NCBI RefSeq assembly: GCF_037646345.1
Contig: NZ_JBBEWR010000002.1
Coordinates: 420,129-484,128, forward strand
Direction of reading: 5' to 3'
From: Ascidiimonas aurantiaca
Lineage (GTDB): Bacteria > Bacteroidota > Bacteroidia > Flavobacteriales > Flavobacteriaceae
DNA length: 64,000 nucleotides
The translations under genes were made by a program, and so were the position numbers. Shown one piece after another: positions 35,152-44,339 of this stretch (the first letter of the stretch is position 1; every line of letters starts with the position of its first letter). Under the pieces are notes generated by a model. The model searched no databases, had not been told where the DNA came from, and saw nothing but the letters and a program-made list of their open reading frames with translations.

Positions 35152-35649
35152 TCAAACCATGGGAAACAAAAGATCATTGTAAACAAAAGCAATCAAGTTC
35201 ATAACAATATGGGCTAACCAGGTTATCCTGAAGCCATTTGTATCATTTCGTTCTTTTCCGATGAGGTAAATAAAAGCAAATACAAAACCAATGATCAATG
35301 TAAAAACTATGTAATAAATATTGTAATAATGAGCTAATCCAAATAATAAAGCAGAAAGAAATAGGGCCAGTATCTTAAATGAAACGTTTTTTTTAAAATA
35401 TAAAATAAGCTCAATTACACAGTACTGGAACAAAAAAGTTTCAATCAGCGGTCCGATTATAACAGAAGTAATAAAAATATAAAGTAAGCTTTTACCTTCT
35501 AAAAAATCAACACTTAAAATATCATCACCTACAAAATATTTAATAATAAAAGAACCTGAAAACTGCAGAGTAATTAATAGAAAAAAGGTTGTAAGAATAA
35601 ATCTTTTTTTACCTGTATTCTTAAAGTAAACTATGAGATCTCTCAACAT
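35152..35649 (-). CDS. CPBP (Abi/CAAX protease-like) intramembrane protein
   Basis: A 165-residue protein with about five hydrophobic segments. Motif 2 (FGLAHYYN) and motif 3 (HIVMN) of the CPBP glutamic-type intramembrane protease family are present. Motif 1, normally EE-x-x-x-R, reads IETFLFQ: one Glu remains, the first is replaced by Ile and the Arg by Gln. Proteolysis may be impaired or the protein may act otherwise. Base composition is more A/T-rich than its neighbours, and the ~200 bases upstream are very A/T-rich, which hints at a recent origin. Confidence 0.72.
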   Translation of the reverse strand: MLRDLIVYFKNTGKKRFILTTFFLLITLQFSGSFIIKYFVGDDILSVDFLEGKSLLYIFITSVIIGPLIETFLFQYCVIELILYFKKNVSFKILALFLSALLFGLAHYYNIYYIVFTLIIGFVFAFIYLIGKERNDTNGFRITWLAHIVMNLIAFVYNDLLFPMV

Positions 35650-35739
35650 ACTTGTTTAATAAGCAATTATGATCTTTTGTTTTTTTTAATTTAGTTTGGT
35701 AAGAGTAGCCAAATATTTTTCATTCAGGAAGATAACTTT

Positions 35740-36321
35740 TTACAACAATCTATATTCCATATAACCGGCGGTTTGTTGGGCTACTTCTTTTCCATGAAGT
35801 TTTTCTACCAGATGAAAAGACATATCTATACCTGCCGAGATCCCACCGGAGGAGTAAATATTACCGCTGTTAGTAAAGCGTTTATTTTTCTGAGGAGCTC
35901 CATCGGGTACCAGTTCCTGCATATCGCCATAAACCTGGTGATGGGTACAGTATGGTTTACCTTTTAAAAGACCTGCCATTGCCAACATACGGGAACCCGA
36001 ACATACACTGGCTATAATTTCAGTTTTTGGATACACGGCCTTTATCCAGTTAATCACCTCTTTATCTTTTATCACCTTACGCGTACCATTCCCACCAGCC
36101 AAAATAAGAATATCCGGTGAAGGAGCTTCTTCTATTGCATAATCAGGGTTTACAGATAAACCATTAACCGCAGTAATGGCATCGCGTGTTTTGGCAAGAG
36201 TGAATACATTAAAAAGAGCATGATCGTTTAGTTGCGAAGAAACTGAAAACACTTCAAACGGGCCTGCAAAATCCAATACCTCGGCTTCATCAAAAATAAA
36301 GATCCCTACATTCCTTTTCAT
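35740..36321 (-). CDS. DJ-1/PfpI family protein (GlxA-like amidotransferase fold)
   Basis: A 193-residue single-domain protein: VGIFIFDEAEVLDFAGPFEVF at the start, the nucleophile elbow IIASVCSGSRMLAMAG (Cys), and YCTHHQVYGD. This group includes cyclohexyl-isocyanide hydratase and the N-terminal part of GlxA regulators. There is no DNA-binding domain. I use the ATG at 36321; an upstream TTG at 36351 would add ten residues without homology. It is 36 bases after the stop of the mutase large subunit on the same strand. Confidence 0.82.
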   Translation of the reverse strand: MKRNVGIFIFDEAEVLDFAGPFEVFSVSSQLNDHALFNVFTLAKTRDAITAVNGLSVNPDYAIEEAPSPDILILAGGNGTRKVIKDKEVINWIKAVYPKTEIIASVCSGSRMLAMAGLLKGKPYCTHHQVYGDMQELVPDGAPQKNKRFTNSGNIYSSGGISAGIDMSFHLVEKLHGKEVAQQTAGYMEYRLL

Positions 36322-36357
36322 AGGTGTTGTATTGAAAATACTACCTGGCAAACTATT

Positions 36358-38502
36358 TCACTGGTTTTGCCCATCTTCATCTATTAGGATATCCAATATC
36401 TGGATGGCGGCTTCACTTATCTTGGTTCCCGGGCCAAATACGGCAACAGCACCTGCATCAAACAGAAATTCATAGTCCTGTTGTGGTACAACCCCCCCTA
36501 CAATGACCATAATGTCTTCCCTGCCATATTTTTTTAACTCGTGAATCACTTCGGGAACCAGTGTTTTATGACCTGCTGCCAATGAAGATACTCCCAGAAT
36601 ATGCACGTCATTTTCAACGGCTTGTTTGGCGGCTTCTTTGGGTGTTTGGAATAACGGACCTATATCTACATCAAAACCAAGATCTGCGTAGCCGGTAGCC
36701 ACTACTTTGGCTCCGCGATCGTGGCCATCCTGTCCCATTTTAGCGATCATAATTCGGGGACGCCTTCCGTCTATTTCTGCAAATTTATCGGCCAGTTTCC
36801 TGGCTTTTTCAAAATTCTTATCGTTATTGATCTCCTTTGAATACACGCCGCTAAATGATTGTATTTTTGCTTTATATCTTCCATATACCGCTTCAAGTGC
36901 ATCACTAATTTCTCCTAAAGTGGCTCTTTCTCTGGCGGCATCAATAGCTAAAGCTAATAAATTTCCTTGATCTGTGCGGGCACATTGCGTTAATTTATGT
37001 AAAGCGGCCTCAACTTTTTTATGATTTCTGTGCTGTTTTAACTGTTGTAGTTTTTCCAGTTGTTGTTTTCGTACTGTTTGGTTATCTACTTCCAGAATGT
37101 GAAGAGGGTCTTCTTTTTCCAGTCTGTACTGATTGACCCCCACAATAATGTCTTGAGAGCTATCTATACGGGCCTGCTTTCTTGCAGCAGCTTCTTCTAT
37201 TCGCATTTTGGGAATACCAGCTTCAATAGCTTTGGTCATTCCCCCTAAATCTTCTACTTCCTGTATCAATTTCCATGCTTTCTGTGTAATATCATGGGTG
37301 AGACTTTCTATATAGTGACTCCCCCCCCAGGGATCTACCGTTCGGGTGATACTGGTTTCTTCCTGAAGGTATAACTGTGTATTACGGGCAATTCTGGCAG
37401 AGAAATCGGTTGGCAGGGCAATGGCTTCGTCCAAAGCGTTTGTATGTAAGCTTTGAGTACCTCCAAAAGCAGCGGCGGCAGCTTCAATACAGGTTCTGGC
37501 CACATTGTTAAAAGGGTCTTGTTCTGTAAGGCTCCATCCACTGGTTTGGCAGTGTGTACGCAGGGCAAGTGATTTTTGGTTTTTAGGATCAAATTGTTTT
37601 ACGAGTTTGGCCCAGAGCATCCTGCCTGCTCTCATTTTAGCAATTTCCATAAAGTGGTTCATACCAATGGCCCAGAAAAAGGAGAGACGCGGTGCAAAAT
37701 CGTCAATAGACATACCGGCATCCAGCCCCGTACGTATATATTCAAGACCATCGGCCAGTGTATAAGCAAGTTCAATATCGGCCGTAGCACCTGCTTCCTG
37801 CATATGATATCCTGAAATACTGATACTGTTGAATTTAGGCATGTTTTTGCTGGTAAATTCAAAAATATCGGCAATGATCTTCATGGAGGGCCCGGGTGGA
37901 TAAATATAGGTGTTACGCACCATGAATTCTTTTAAGATGTCATTCTGGATGGTGCCAGAGAGGTCTTTGATGGTTACGCCCTGCTCCTGGGCAGCTACTA
38001 TATAGAATGCCATTACCGGGAGTACGGCCCCGTTCATGGTCATGGAAACCGACATTTTATCGAGCGGGATACTGTCGAAAAGAACCTTCATATCTTCAAC
38101 CGAATCGATTGCCACCCCGGCTTTGCCAACATCACCAACTACGCGTTCATGGTCAGAATCATAGCCCCTGTGCGTGGCGAGATCAAAAGCCACAGAAAGT
38201 CCTTTCTGGCCGGCAGCAAGGTTACGTCTGTAAAAAGCATTACTCTCCTCCGCCGTTGAAAATCCGGCGTATTGACGTATGGTCCACGGCCTTTGTACAT
38301 ACATGGTGCTGTAAGGGCCTCGTAAATAGGGAGGAATACCGGCTGCAAAATTTACATGAGGGATATGCTTACTGTCATTTTCAGTATATAGCGATTTTAA
38401 TTCAATGCCTTCGGCGGTAACAAACCCTGAAGAATCAGGGTTACCGGCAGACGCGGCATTATCTGAAAGTTTTATATGTTGTAGATCTCTGCGTTGGGTC
38501 AT
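36358..38502 (-). CDS. mutB: Methylmalonyl-CoA mutase, large (B12-binding) subunit
   Basis: A 714-residue adenosylcobalamin-dependent enzyme that interconverts succinyl-CoA and (R)-methylmalonyl-CoA in propionate metabolism. The TIM barrel has RPWTIRQYAGFSTAEESNAFY and HRGYDSDHERVVGDVGKAGV; the C-terminal cobalamin domain has the DxHxxG signature GQDGHDRGAKVVATGYADLG, whose His displaces the dimethylbenzimidazole base. It follows the small subunit gene by 33 bases. The need for B12 connects it to the riboswitch-controlled uptake genes at 20-25 kb. Confidence 0.96.
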   Translation of the reverse strand: MTQRRDLQHIKLSDNAASAGNPDSSGFVTAEGIELKSLYTENDSKHIPHVNFAAGIPPYLRGPYSTMYVQRPWTIRQYAGFSTAEESNAFYRRNLAAGQKGLSVAFDLATHRGYDSDHERVVGDVGKAGVAIDSVEDMKVLFDSIPLDKMSVSMTMNGAVLPVMAFYIVAAQEQGVTIKDLSGTIQNDILKEFMVRNTYIYPPGPSMKIIADIFEFTSKNMPKFNSISISGYHMQEAGATADIELAYTLADGLEYIRTGLDAGMSIDDFAPRLSFFWAIGMNHFMEIAKMRAGRMLWAKLVKQFDPKNQKSLALRTHCQTSGWSLTEQDPFNNVARTCIEAAAAAFGGTQSLHTNALDEAIALPTDFSARIARNTQLYLQEETSITRTVDPWGGSHYIESLTHDITQKAWKLIQEVEDLGGMTKAIEAGIPKMRIEEAAARKQARIDSSQDIIVGVNQYRLEKEDPLHILEVDNQTVRKQQLEKLQQLKQHRNHKKVEAALHKLTQCARTDQGNLLALAIDAARERATLGEISDALEAVYGRYKAKIQSFSGVYSKEINNDKNFEKARKLADKFAEIDGRRPRIMIAKMGQDGHDRGAKVVATGYADLGFDVDIGPLFQTPKEAAKQAVENDVHILGVSSLAAGHKTLVPEVIHELKKYGREDIMVIVGGVVPQQDYEFLFDAGAVAVFGPGTKISEAAIQILDILIDEDGQNQ

Positions 38503-38535
38503 ATAACGATGGTATTGGATACGAATTTCTACGTA

Positions 38536-39927
38536 CTATTTTTTGTTTTCTTTCTCAAGGCGCTCCTGTTCATATTCTTCTGAGAGCCTTCTCCTCACTA
38601 CCGGTTCAATCAAGGTTTTTCGCACCTCTTTTTTTACAAAAGGATAGATCTCGATATCGTCTTTCATCCGGTCATCGGGATTTGGGTATTTATTGGTCCC
38701 TACCAATACGCGTTCTCCCCGGTTAAAAGCTTCCTGTTCTTTTTGGGCGCTTTCCCGTATTTTTTTCTGAATAGTATGTTCTTTAAGTTGTTTGAGAAAG
38801 CCTCCTACCTTTTCTATTTGCAAGAACAGTTCCAGTGCCCCCTCAGCCAGTTGTTTGGTAAGCGTTTCTATATAGTAAGCGCCATCTGCCGGATTCCGTA
38901 CTTTGTCAAAATAACTTTCGTGTTTCAGTATTAATAATTGATTTCGACTTATACGTTCTCCAAAATTATTGTCTTTGTGATAAATGGCATCATAAGGAAG
39001 GTTACAAAGGGTATCGGCACCTCCCAGAATTCCACTCATCATTTCGGTGGTAGTTCGCAGCATGTTCACATTATAGTCATATATTGTTTTGTTACGATAG
39101 GAAGGCATGGCAATTATATGGCAAGGGGATTTTATATTATATTCTGCGGTGAGTACGGCATACAATTCTTTCATAGCCCTTATTTTGGCTATTTCCATGA
39201 AATAATCTGAACCTATGGCTACCTGAAAAAGGATACTTCTTTCTGATGTTAAAAGAGGTAACAAACTATGATTTTCCAGGATATTAAAATATTCATTGGT
39301 AAGGGCCAGCGTGTAGGCCAGTTGCTGTATGCTGTGCGCACCTGCATTTTGGTAGAGTGAATTGTCAACGGAAAAAACAGTATTGATACCTGGTATTTTG
39401 ACAATATCTCTCCAGACCTCTTGATCTTTCTGAAGGTTGGCAAACCAGTTGCCGGAAGCTGCCAGGTTTCCAATGATGTCATTTTCCAGAAAAATGTTTA
39501 CGGGAGCCCCTGAAACGAACTCATTGAGTGTTTTAACAAAAGAAAGTGACAGAAATTGTGGTGAAATAAATATGTTTACTGGCCTGGTAACTATACCTTT
39601 TAACAGTTTGGAAAGATCAATTTTTTCATCAGGGATCACAAACCATAAGGAATCTACTCCTTTTGTAAGTGCTTCTACTCCTTTTTCATTTGCTGCTTCT
39701 GCATTTTTTACATAGATACGCTGTGAAGTACTCCAAGCCTTACCGGTAGTGCAGGTGGCTCTAAAAGTATCCTCATCTGCATGATAAAAGGGTTTTACCG
39801 CTATCTTTTCGGGGGTTTCGCTAATAAGGGTTTCGTTGTAATCGGCACCTTTCAGGTCAAACTGTATTTTTTGTTTCCACTGCTTTGCGGATATGCTATG
39901 GAATTCATCAAACAGGGATTTAGTCAT
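38536..39927 (-). CDS. mutA: Methylmalonyl-CoA mutase, small subunit
   Basis: A 463-residue catalytically silent partner of MutB. The barrel region is retained (SISAKQWKQKIQFDLKG, RNPADGAYYIETLTKQLAEG), but the cobalamin-binding domain at the C-terminus is lost, which is why it is shorter than the ~620-residue actinobacterial homologue. Short MutA proteins are what I expect in Flavobacteriia. Its start overlaps the DivIC gene stop by eight bases, so it is in one operon with cell-division and nucleoside genes. Confidence 0.93.
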   Translation of the reverse strand: MTKSLFDEFHSISAKQWKQKIQFDLKGADYNETLISETPEKIAVKPFYHADEDTFRATCTTGKAWSTSQRIYVKNAEAANEKGVEALTKGVDSLWFVIPDEKIDLSKLLKGIVTRPVNIFISPQFLSLSFVKTLNEFVSGAPVNIFLENDIIGNLAASGNWFANLQKDQEVWRDIVKIPGINTVFSVDNSLYQNAGAHSIQQLAYTLALTNEYFNILENHSLLPLLTSERSILFQVAIGSDYFMEIAKIRAMKELYAVLTAEYNIKSPCHIIAMPSYRNKTIYDYNVNMLRTTTEMMSGILGGADTLCNLPYDAIYHKDNNFGERISRNQLLILKHESYFDKVRNPADGAYYIETLTKQLAEGALELFLQIEKVGGFLKQLKEHTIQKKIRESAQKEQEAFNRGERVLVGTNKYPNPDDRMKDDIEIYPFVKKEVRKTLIEPVVRRRLSEEYEQERLEKENKK

Positions 39928-40255
39928 TGTTCTTTTTCTGTTTTATGCTGTCGGGATCTTCTATAAGATAGATCTCTTCATTACTTCTTTTTAAATAATA
40001 CTGCTCACGCGCATATTTTTCGAGACCTTCTTCTGTATCCAGTTTTTCTATCATTTTTTTATCTTTCTGAATTTCGGTCTGAAGGTGTTTTCGTTGTTTT
40101 TCGAGTTTTTGAATTTCTTTATTTAATTCTCTGTGGGTGAGATATGCGTTTGAATCGAAAAAAAGCATCCAGACGGCAAAAACGGTAAGTATAAGCACAT
40201 AAATATTGCCAAATATGCGAAACCATTTTTTTTGTCTGAGTTCTTTAAGCTTCAT
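39920..40255 (-). CDS. Septum formation initiator family protein (FtsB/DivIC-like)
   Basis: A 111-residue bitopic protein: a short basic N-terminus, one membrane helix (about 15-33, YVLILTVFAVWMLFF) and a long coiled coil (KEIQKLEKQRKHLQTEIQKDKKM) followed by the family motif EGLEKYAREQYYLKRSNEEIYL. It would bind FtsL and FtsQ at the division site. It starts three bases after the uridine kinase stop and overlaps mutA, in a udk-divIC-mutA-mutB order. Confidence 0.9.
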   Translation of the reverse strand: MKLKELRQKKWFRIFGNIYVLILTVFAVWMLFFDSNAYLTHRELNKEIQKLEKQRKHLQTEIQKDKKMIEKLDTEEGLEKYAREQYYLKRSNEEIYLIEDPDSIKQKKNND

Positions 40256-40258
40256 AGA

Positions 40259-40867
40259 TCAGGTAATACGTTGGTTAATAATGGTTCTTACGATATCTAT
40301 GGCCACTGTGTTGTGTTTATTGTTGGGAATAATTATATCGGCATATTCCTTCATGGGCTCTATAAACTGCTCGTGCATAGGTTTTAAGGTGGTTTGATAT
40401 CTGGTAAGTACCTCTTCAATATCTCTCCCTCTTTCAGAAATATCTCTTTTGATCCTTCGTATGAGTCGTTCATCCGAATCGGCGTGAACAAAGATCTTAA
40501 TATCAAACATATCTCGTATTTGTGCGTTGGAAAGTATAAGAATACCTTCTACGATCATTACTTTTCGAGGATGTGTATGTATCGTATCTTTGGAACGGTT
40601 GTGCTTCACAAAAGAATATACGGGCTGGTGAATGGGTTTCCCTGCTTTGAGTAGTTTGAGGTGCTCTTCCAGCAAATCAAAATCAATGGCGCGAGGATGG
40701 TCAAAATTGATCCTGGTGCGCTCCTGATACGAAAGATGCGAGGTTTCTCTATAATATGAGTCTTGAGAAATAACCCCTACTTCGTTTTCCGGTAGCTCAT
40801 TGATAATTTGATTTACTACAGTAGTTTTACCGCATCCGGTTCCTCCTGCAATCCCAATAATAAGCAT
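40259..40867 (-). CDS. udk: Uridine kinase
   Basis: A 202-residue kinase that phosphorylates uridine and cytidine in pyrimidine salvage. The P-loop is GIAGGTGCGKTT, followed by SQDSYYRETSHLSYQERTRINFDHP, the substrate site, and IVEGILILSN. The ATG at 40867 (MLIIGIAGG) fits the family; the longer frame from a TTG at 40900 does not. It begins the operon that continues with the DivIC-like gene and methylmalonyl-CoA mutase. Confidence 0.95.
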   Translation of the reverse strand: MLIIGIAGGTGCGKTTVVNQIINELPENEVGVISQDSYYRETSHLSYQERTRINFDHPRAIDFDLLEEHLKLLKAGKPIHQPVYSFVKHNRSKDTIHTHPRKVMIVEGILILSNAQIRDMFDIKIFVHADSDERLIRRIKRDISERGRDIEEVLTRYQTTLKPMHEQFIEPMKEYADIIIPNNKHNTVAIDIVRTIINQRIT

Positions 40868-40939
40868 GCACTGTTTTTTAAGCAAATTTAAGGATTGCAA
40901 TTGAAACTATGCGTTTTTTTAAAAGAGGGTACCTTTTCT

Positions 40940-42019
40940 TTAAGAAGGAGTATAAATAATACCCGATGAAGAATCTCTGGACGCGCCTGTGACAGAAGCG
41001 AGTACATTAGTACTGTTACACTCTTTAAGTGCACCCATTAAGCCAAAAACCAGCGCCTCTTTAAAGTCGATAAGCCGGGTTTCAGGAACTACCACTAACA
41101 CGGCCTTGCCTAGTTTTTGTTGTAACGTTTCAATAAAGAAACTGTTTTTGGCTCCGCCACCGGTTACCAGTAATTGTCCTTTTTTGCCGTGTAATGGTTC
41201 TTTTTGAATGGTACCGGCAATTTTTTCGGCTATATGATGCACAGAAGTATGCAGCAAATTCTCAATACTATCTGATGTATGGTCTATAATGGGAATTACT
41301 TTTTCCAGAAACCACTCATACCCAAGTGATTTTGGATAAGGTAATGTGTAATACTCAAGTGCATTTAAGTTGTGGAGGAGGTCTTGATTGAGAATACCGC
41401 AGCGGGCCCTCTCACCGTTGTGATCATAGGCTTTTCCTATTTTTCCTATGATATGATTTAACAGCATATTGGCGGGTGAAACGTCAAAAGCGATCCTTTT
41501 ACCTTCTTTTTTAAAGGAAATATTGCTAATACCACCAAGATTTAAACAAAAATCATAAGTGTAAAAAAAGTGTTCATCGCCAATAGGGGCAAAGGGAGCT
41601 CCCTGTCCGCCTAGAATGAGGTCATTGCTTCTAAAGTCGCAAATAACTTTTACGCCACAGGTATTGGCAATGTGCTGTCCTGATCCTATTTGATAAGTGA
41701 TCCCTTTTTCGGGTTGATGAAAAACCGTATGACCATGAGAAGCAATAAAGTCTGGTGACAATGCTTTCTCTTCTATAAAAGTAGCAACTTGTTGCCCCAA
41801 CCATGCTCCATACCAATTATTTAATTGTAATAACTCTAAAGCTTCAAGATGTACAGAGTTTTTTAGTTTTTCTCTAAAAGAAGAGGTGTACTCAATGCTT
41901 TTGGTCTCAAGTATGCTAAACTGCCACTGGTTATTTTCAAAATAAATATGGGAATACGCCATATCCAGTCCGTCCAGAGATGTTCCGGACATAAGTCCTA
42001 TTACTTTATAATTGTTCAT
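40940..42019 (-). CDS. anmK: Anhydro-N-acetylmuramic acid kinase
   Basis: A 359-residue kinase that opens the 1,6-anhydro ring of anhydro-MurNAc and phosphorylates it, giving MurNAc-6-phosphate. The N-terminus GLMSGTSLDGLDMAYSH is diagnostic. Further motifs are ASHGHTVFHQPEKG, NLGGISNIS, FDVSPANMLLN and VTGGGAKNSFF. The next step is performed by MurQ, encoded at 55,014. It is the last gene of a long minus-strand run, two bases after the methyltransferase gene. Confidence 0.95.
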   Translation of the reverse strand: MNNYKVIGLMSGTSLDGLDMAYSHIYFENNQWQFSILETKSIEYTSSFREKLKNSVHLEALELLQLNNWYGAWLGQQVATFIEEKALSPDFIASHGHTVFHQPEKGITYQIGSGQHIANTCGVKVICDFRSNDLILGGQGAPFAPIGDEHFFYTYDFCLNLGGISNISFKKEGKRIAFDVSPANMLLNHIIGKIGKAYDHNGERARCGILNQDLLHNLNALEYYTLPYPKSLGYEWFLEKVIPIIDHTSDSIENLLHTSVHHIAEKIAGTIQKEPLHGKKGQLLVTGGGAKNSFFIETLQQKLGKAVLVVVPETRLIDFKEALVFGLMGALKECNSTNVLASVTGASRDSSSGIIYTPS

Positions 42020-42020
42020 A

Positions 42021-42686
42021 CTATTTAATTGTAAAGATTACTGATAAGGGTTTTTGCTCATCATTCACTACTTCTTTTAAATCGATCAAATGCAGTTCAC
42101 TCTCATTAAAGATGTTTATCCAGTTTTCAAATGTTCGTGCATACCAGGTATGTCCATCCTCAAAATTCCCGGGTAACCCTTTCCAGGAATTGTCTATCCA
42201 TTGTGATTGATAAGGTAGCTGATTTTGAAATAAAAAATAGGGATGCAGGGTTTGAATGACCAGATATCCCTGTTCTGAAATCATTTTCCGGGTTTTCTTC
42301 AACAATGTAACCAATCCTTCTTTTTGATACAGACAAAAGTTAAAAACGGCTGCATCAAAAGGTGCATTGGGAACGGTTATATTGTTAATTATATCTTCAT
42401 AAGTGATATTAAAATAGGGTTCGGGCCCTTTTTCACCGGCACTTTTTAATAATTGTGGAATGGCATCGATACCGGTAGCTTTTTTGCCTATTGCGGTTAC
42501 GCTTCGTGTTAGCCAGCCTTCTCCACATCCTACATCCAGAATAGTACGTGCCGGAAGGGTTGCTAGTGTTTCTACAATAGCCGTATTGGTGTACTGACGT
42601 GATGGAATTTCATCCTGCTCTATAACACGTACCCATTCTTTTGCATTTTTTTTCCAACTTTCTATAATGTGATCTTTTGCTTTCAT
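42021..42686 (-). CDS. Class I SAM-dependent methyltransferase
   Basis: A 221-residue Rossmann-fold methyltransferase. Motif I is ILDVGCGEGWLTR, motif II KATGIDAIPQLLK, and a later DAAVFNFCLYQ. The substrate cannot be read from the sequence. It overlaps the nagZ gene by four bases and anmK follows two bases later, so it is translated with peptidoglycan-recycling enzymes. It may modify a sugar, a lipid or a protein in that route, or be a passenger. Confidence 0.85.
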   Translation of the reverse strand: MKAKDHIIESWKKNAKEWVRVIEQDEIPSRQYTNTAIVETLATLPARTILDVGCGEGWLTRSVTAIGKKATGIDAIPQLLKSAGEKGPEPYFNITYEDIINNITVPNAPFDAAVFNFCLYQKEGLVTLLKKTRKMISEQGYLVIQTLHPYFLFQNQLPYQSQWIDNSWKGLPGNFEDGHTWYARTFENWINIFNESELHLIDLKEVVNDEQKPLSVIFTIK

Positions 42687-44335
42687 ATATCTTTGATTGA
42701 ATGAATAGTTACCGGTAGTTTTCCTATGGGATCAAATTTTCCTAAAAGACATTCTGCAGCTGCTTCTTTAAATTCCGGGAAATCCTGATAACAGGAAAGT
42801 ATGGTATCTACTTCTTTCAGATTTGGAAGAATTCCCAATACATATGGATTTCCAAAAAGGGCCAGTACACAGGTATGAGACCGGAAAATTGTACTTAAGG
42901 TATGTAAAATATCATCACTAAAACCGAAATTATTTTGCGGTTTCAGAGAAGGGGGGAACAAAGCAATAATCAATGTATGGTCACTGGGGATACTTTTTAA
43001 AAGAACTTCATTTTCATTAGATTTTTCAGTGAATATCCATTCATATTCCGGGGTTTTGTAAGCTGTATTAAGTGTTTTAAAAAAGAAGTTACCGGCATGC
43101 TTACCGAAGGAGAGTTTTGTATATTTCTTATGTTTTTGAAAAACAGGGATCTCGGTTGCTGTATTTTTAATGAGGGTAATGCTATTTCTGGCCAGTTTTG
43201 ATTTTAACCGGGAACTTTCAAAAAGTTCAAACGGCGTACGTAAAGAATGTTTTTTCACGTCTTCCTTCAGGAGCCCCACTTTTTCTTTTAGGGCTAAGAT
43301 CCTGCTAACGCTTTCATGCAATGATTGTTTATCACTTTTTTGTGCTATCATTTCAATACCGGCTTCTACGTTTTCAGAAAAACAAAGTATATCGTTCCCG
43401 GCGTTAAAAGCATTCCATTCCAGAAGCCCTTTTTCTTTGTAAATATCTGAAATGCTGCGCATATTCAGAGCATCTGATATTACCACCCCTTTGAAACCAA
43501 GTGTTTCTCGTAAAACTCCTTTAATGATCTCTTCTGAAAGGGTAGCCGGAATAATTTTTCCCATACTTAATGCAGGTACTGCCAAATGCCCGATCATAAT
43601 ACAATCGGCTTTTTCTTCAATTGCTCTGATAAAAGGGACCAGTTCATTAAGCATGAGCTGTTCTTTGGACTTGTGAATAACCGGAAGCCCCAGATGCGAA
43701 TCTACATGCGTATTCCCGTGTCCCGGGAAGTGCTTAAAGCAACCGGATATTCCAGCTTTTACAAGACCTTTGTAAAACGCAATGGCATTTCTGGAAACGG
43801 CATCTTTTTTTTGCCCGAAAGAGCGATATCCGATAACCGGATTGTTTGGATTTTCATTAATGTCGGCTACCGGAGCCAGATTTAAATGAATACCGGATTC
43901 TTTAAGGTCACGCCCAATATATTTGGCTGTTTCAAAAATGAGCGTTTCCCGGTTTTCTCCAAGGGCTCCCAGAGAGAGTGCGTACGGGTACTGGGGGGTG
44001 TTTTCTATACGCATGGCCAAACCCCATTCGGCATCTATGCTCATTAATAAAGGGGTGGAGGAGATACTTTGATAATGTTCTATGAGTTCTCGTAAACGGT
44101 CGTAACTGTATTCATTACGCACTACTTGTTTTTTTCCTTCAAAATTAGTGGCAGCACTTATCCTGCTATGGAAAAAGGTAAGCCCTCCAATGTGATAATC
44201 TTTTATAAGGGTTTCTATTCTTTTTACTTCGCTATCATCACCATTTATAAAAGCAGCAGGAAAGAATAACTGACCGGCCTGTTCTTCGAGAGACCATTTG
44301 TTTATAAATTTCTGAGTATGTTTTTCTACTATCAT
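42683..44335 (-). CDS. nagZ: Beta-N-acetylglucosaminidase, GH3 (NagZ-like)
   Basis: A 550-residue cytoplasmic enzyme without signal peptide, which removes GlcNAc from GlcNAc-anhydro-MurNAc. The GH3 NagZ acid/base loop KHFPGHGNTHVDSHLGLP (Asp-His dyad) and the nucleophile in VVISDALNM are both intact. E. coli NagZ is 341 residues; this protein has an additional C-terminal domain (about 370-550), as in the longer B. subtilis type. It directly follows the AmpG-like permease and overlaps the methyltransferase gene. Confidence 0.92.
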   Translation of the reverse strand: MIVEKHTQKFINKWSLEEQAGQLFFPAAFINGDDSEVKRIETLIKDYHIGGLTFFHSRISAATNFEGKKQVVRNEYSYDRLRELIEHYQSISSTPLLMSIDAEWGLAMRIENTPQYPYALSLGALGENRETLIFETAKYIGRDLKESGIHLNLAPVADINENPNNPVIGYRSFGQKKDAVSRNAIAFYKGLVKAGISGCFKHFPGHGNTHVDSHLGLPVIHKSKEQLMLNELVPFIRAIEEKADCIMIGHLAVPALSMGKIIPATLSEEIIKGVLRETLGFKGVVISDALNMRSISDIYKEKGLLEWNAFNAGNDILCFSENVEAGIEMIAQKSDKQSLHESVSRILALKEKVGLLKEDVKKHSLRTPFELFESSRLKSKLARNSITLIKNTATEIPVFQKHKKYTKLSFGKHAGNFFFKTLNTAYKTPEYEWIFTEKSNENEVLLKSIPSDHTLIIALFPPSLKPQNNFGFSDDILHTLSTIFRSHTCVLALFGNPYVLGILPNLKEVDTILSCYQDFPEFKEAAAECLLGKFDPIGKLPVTIHSIKDI

Positions 44336-44339
44336 AGAG

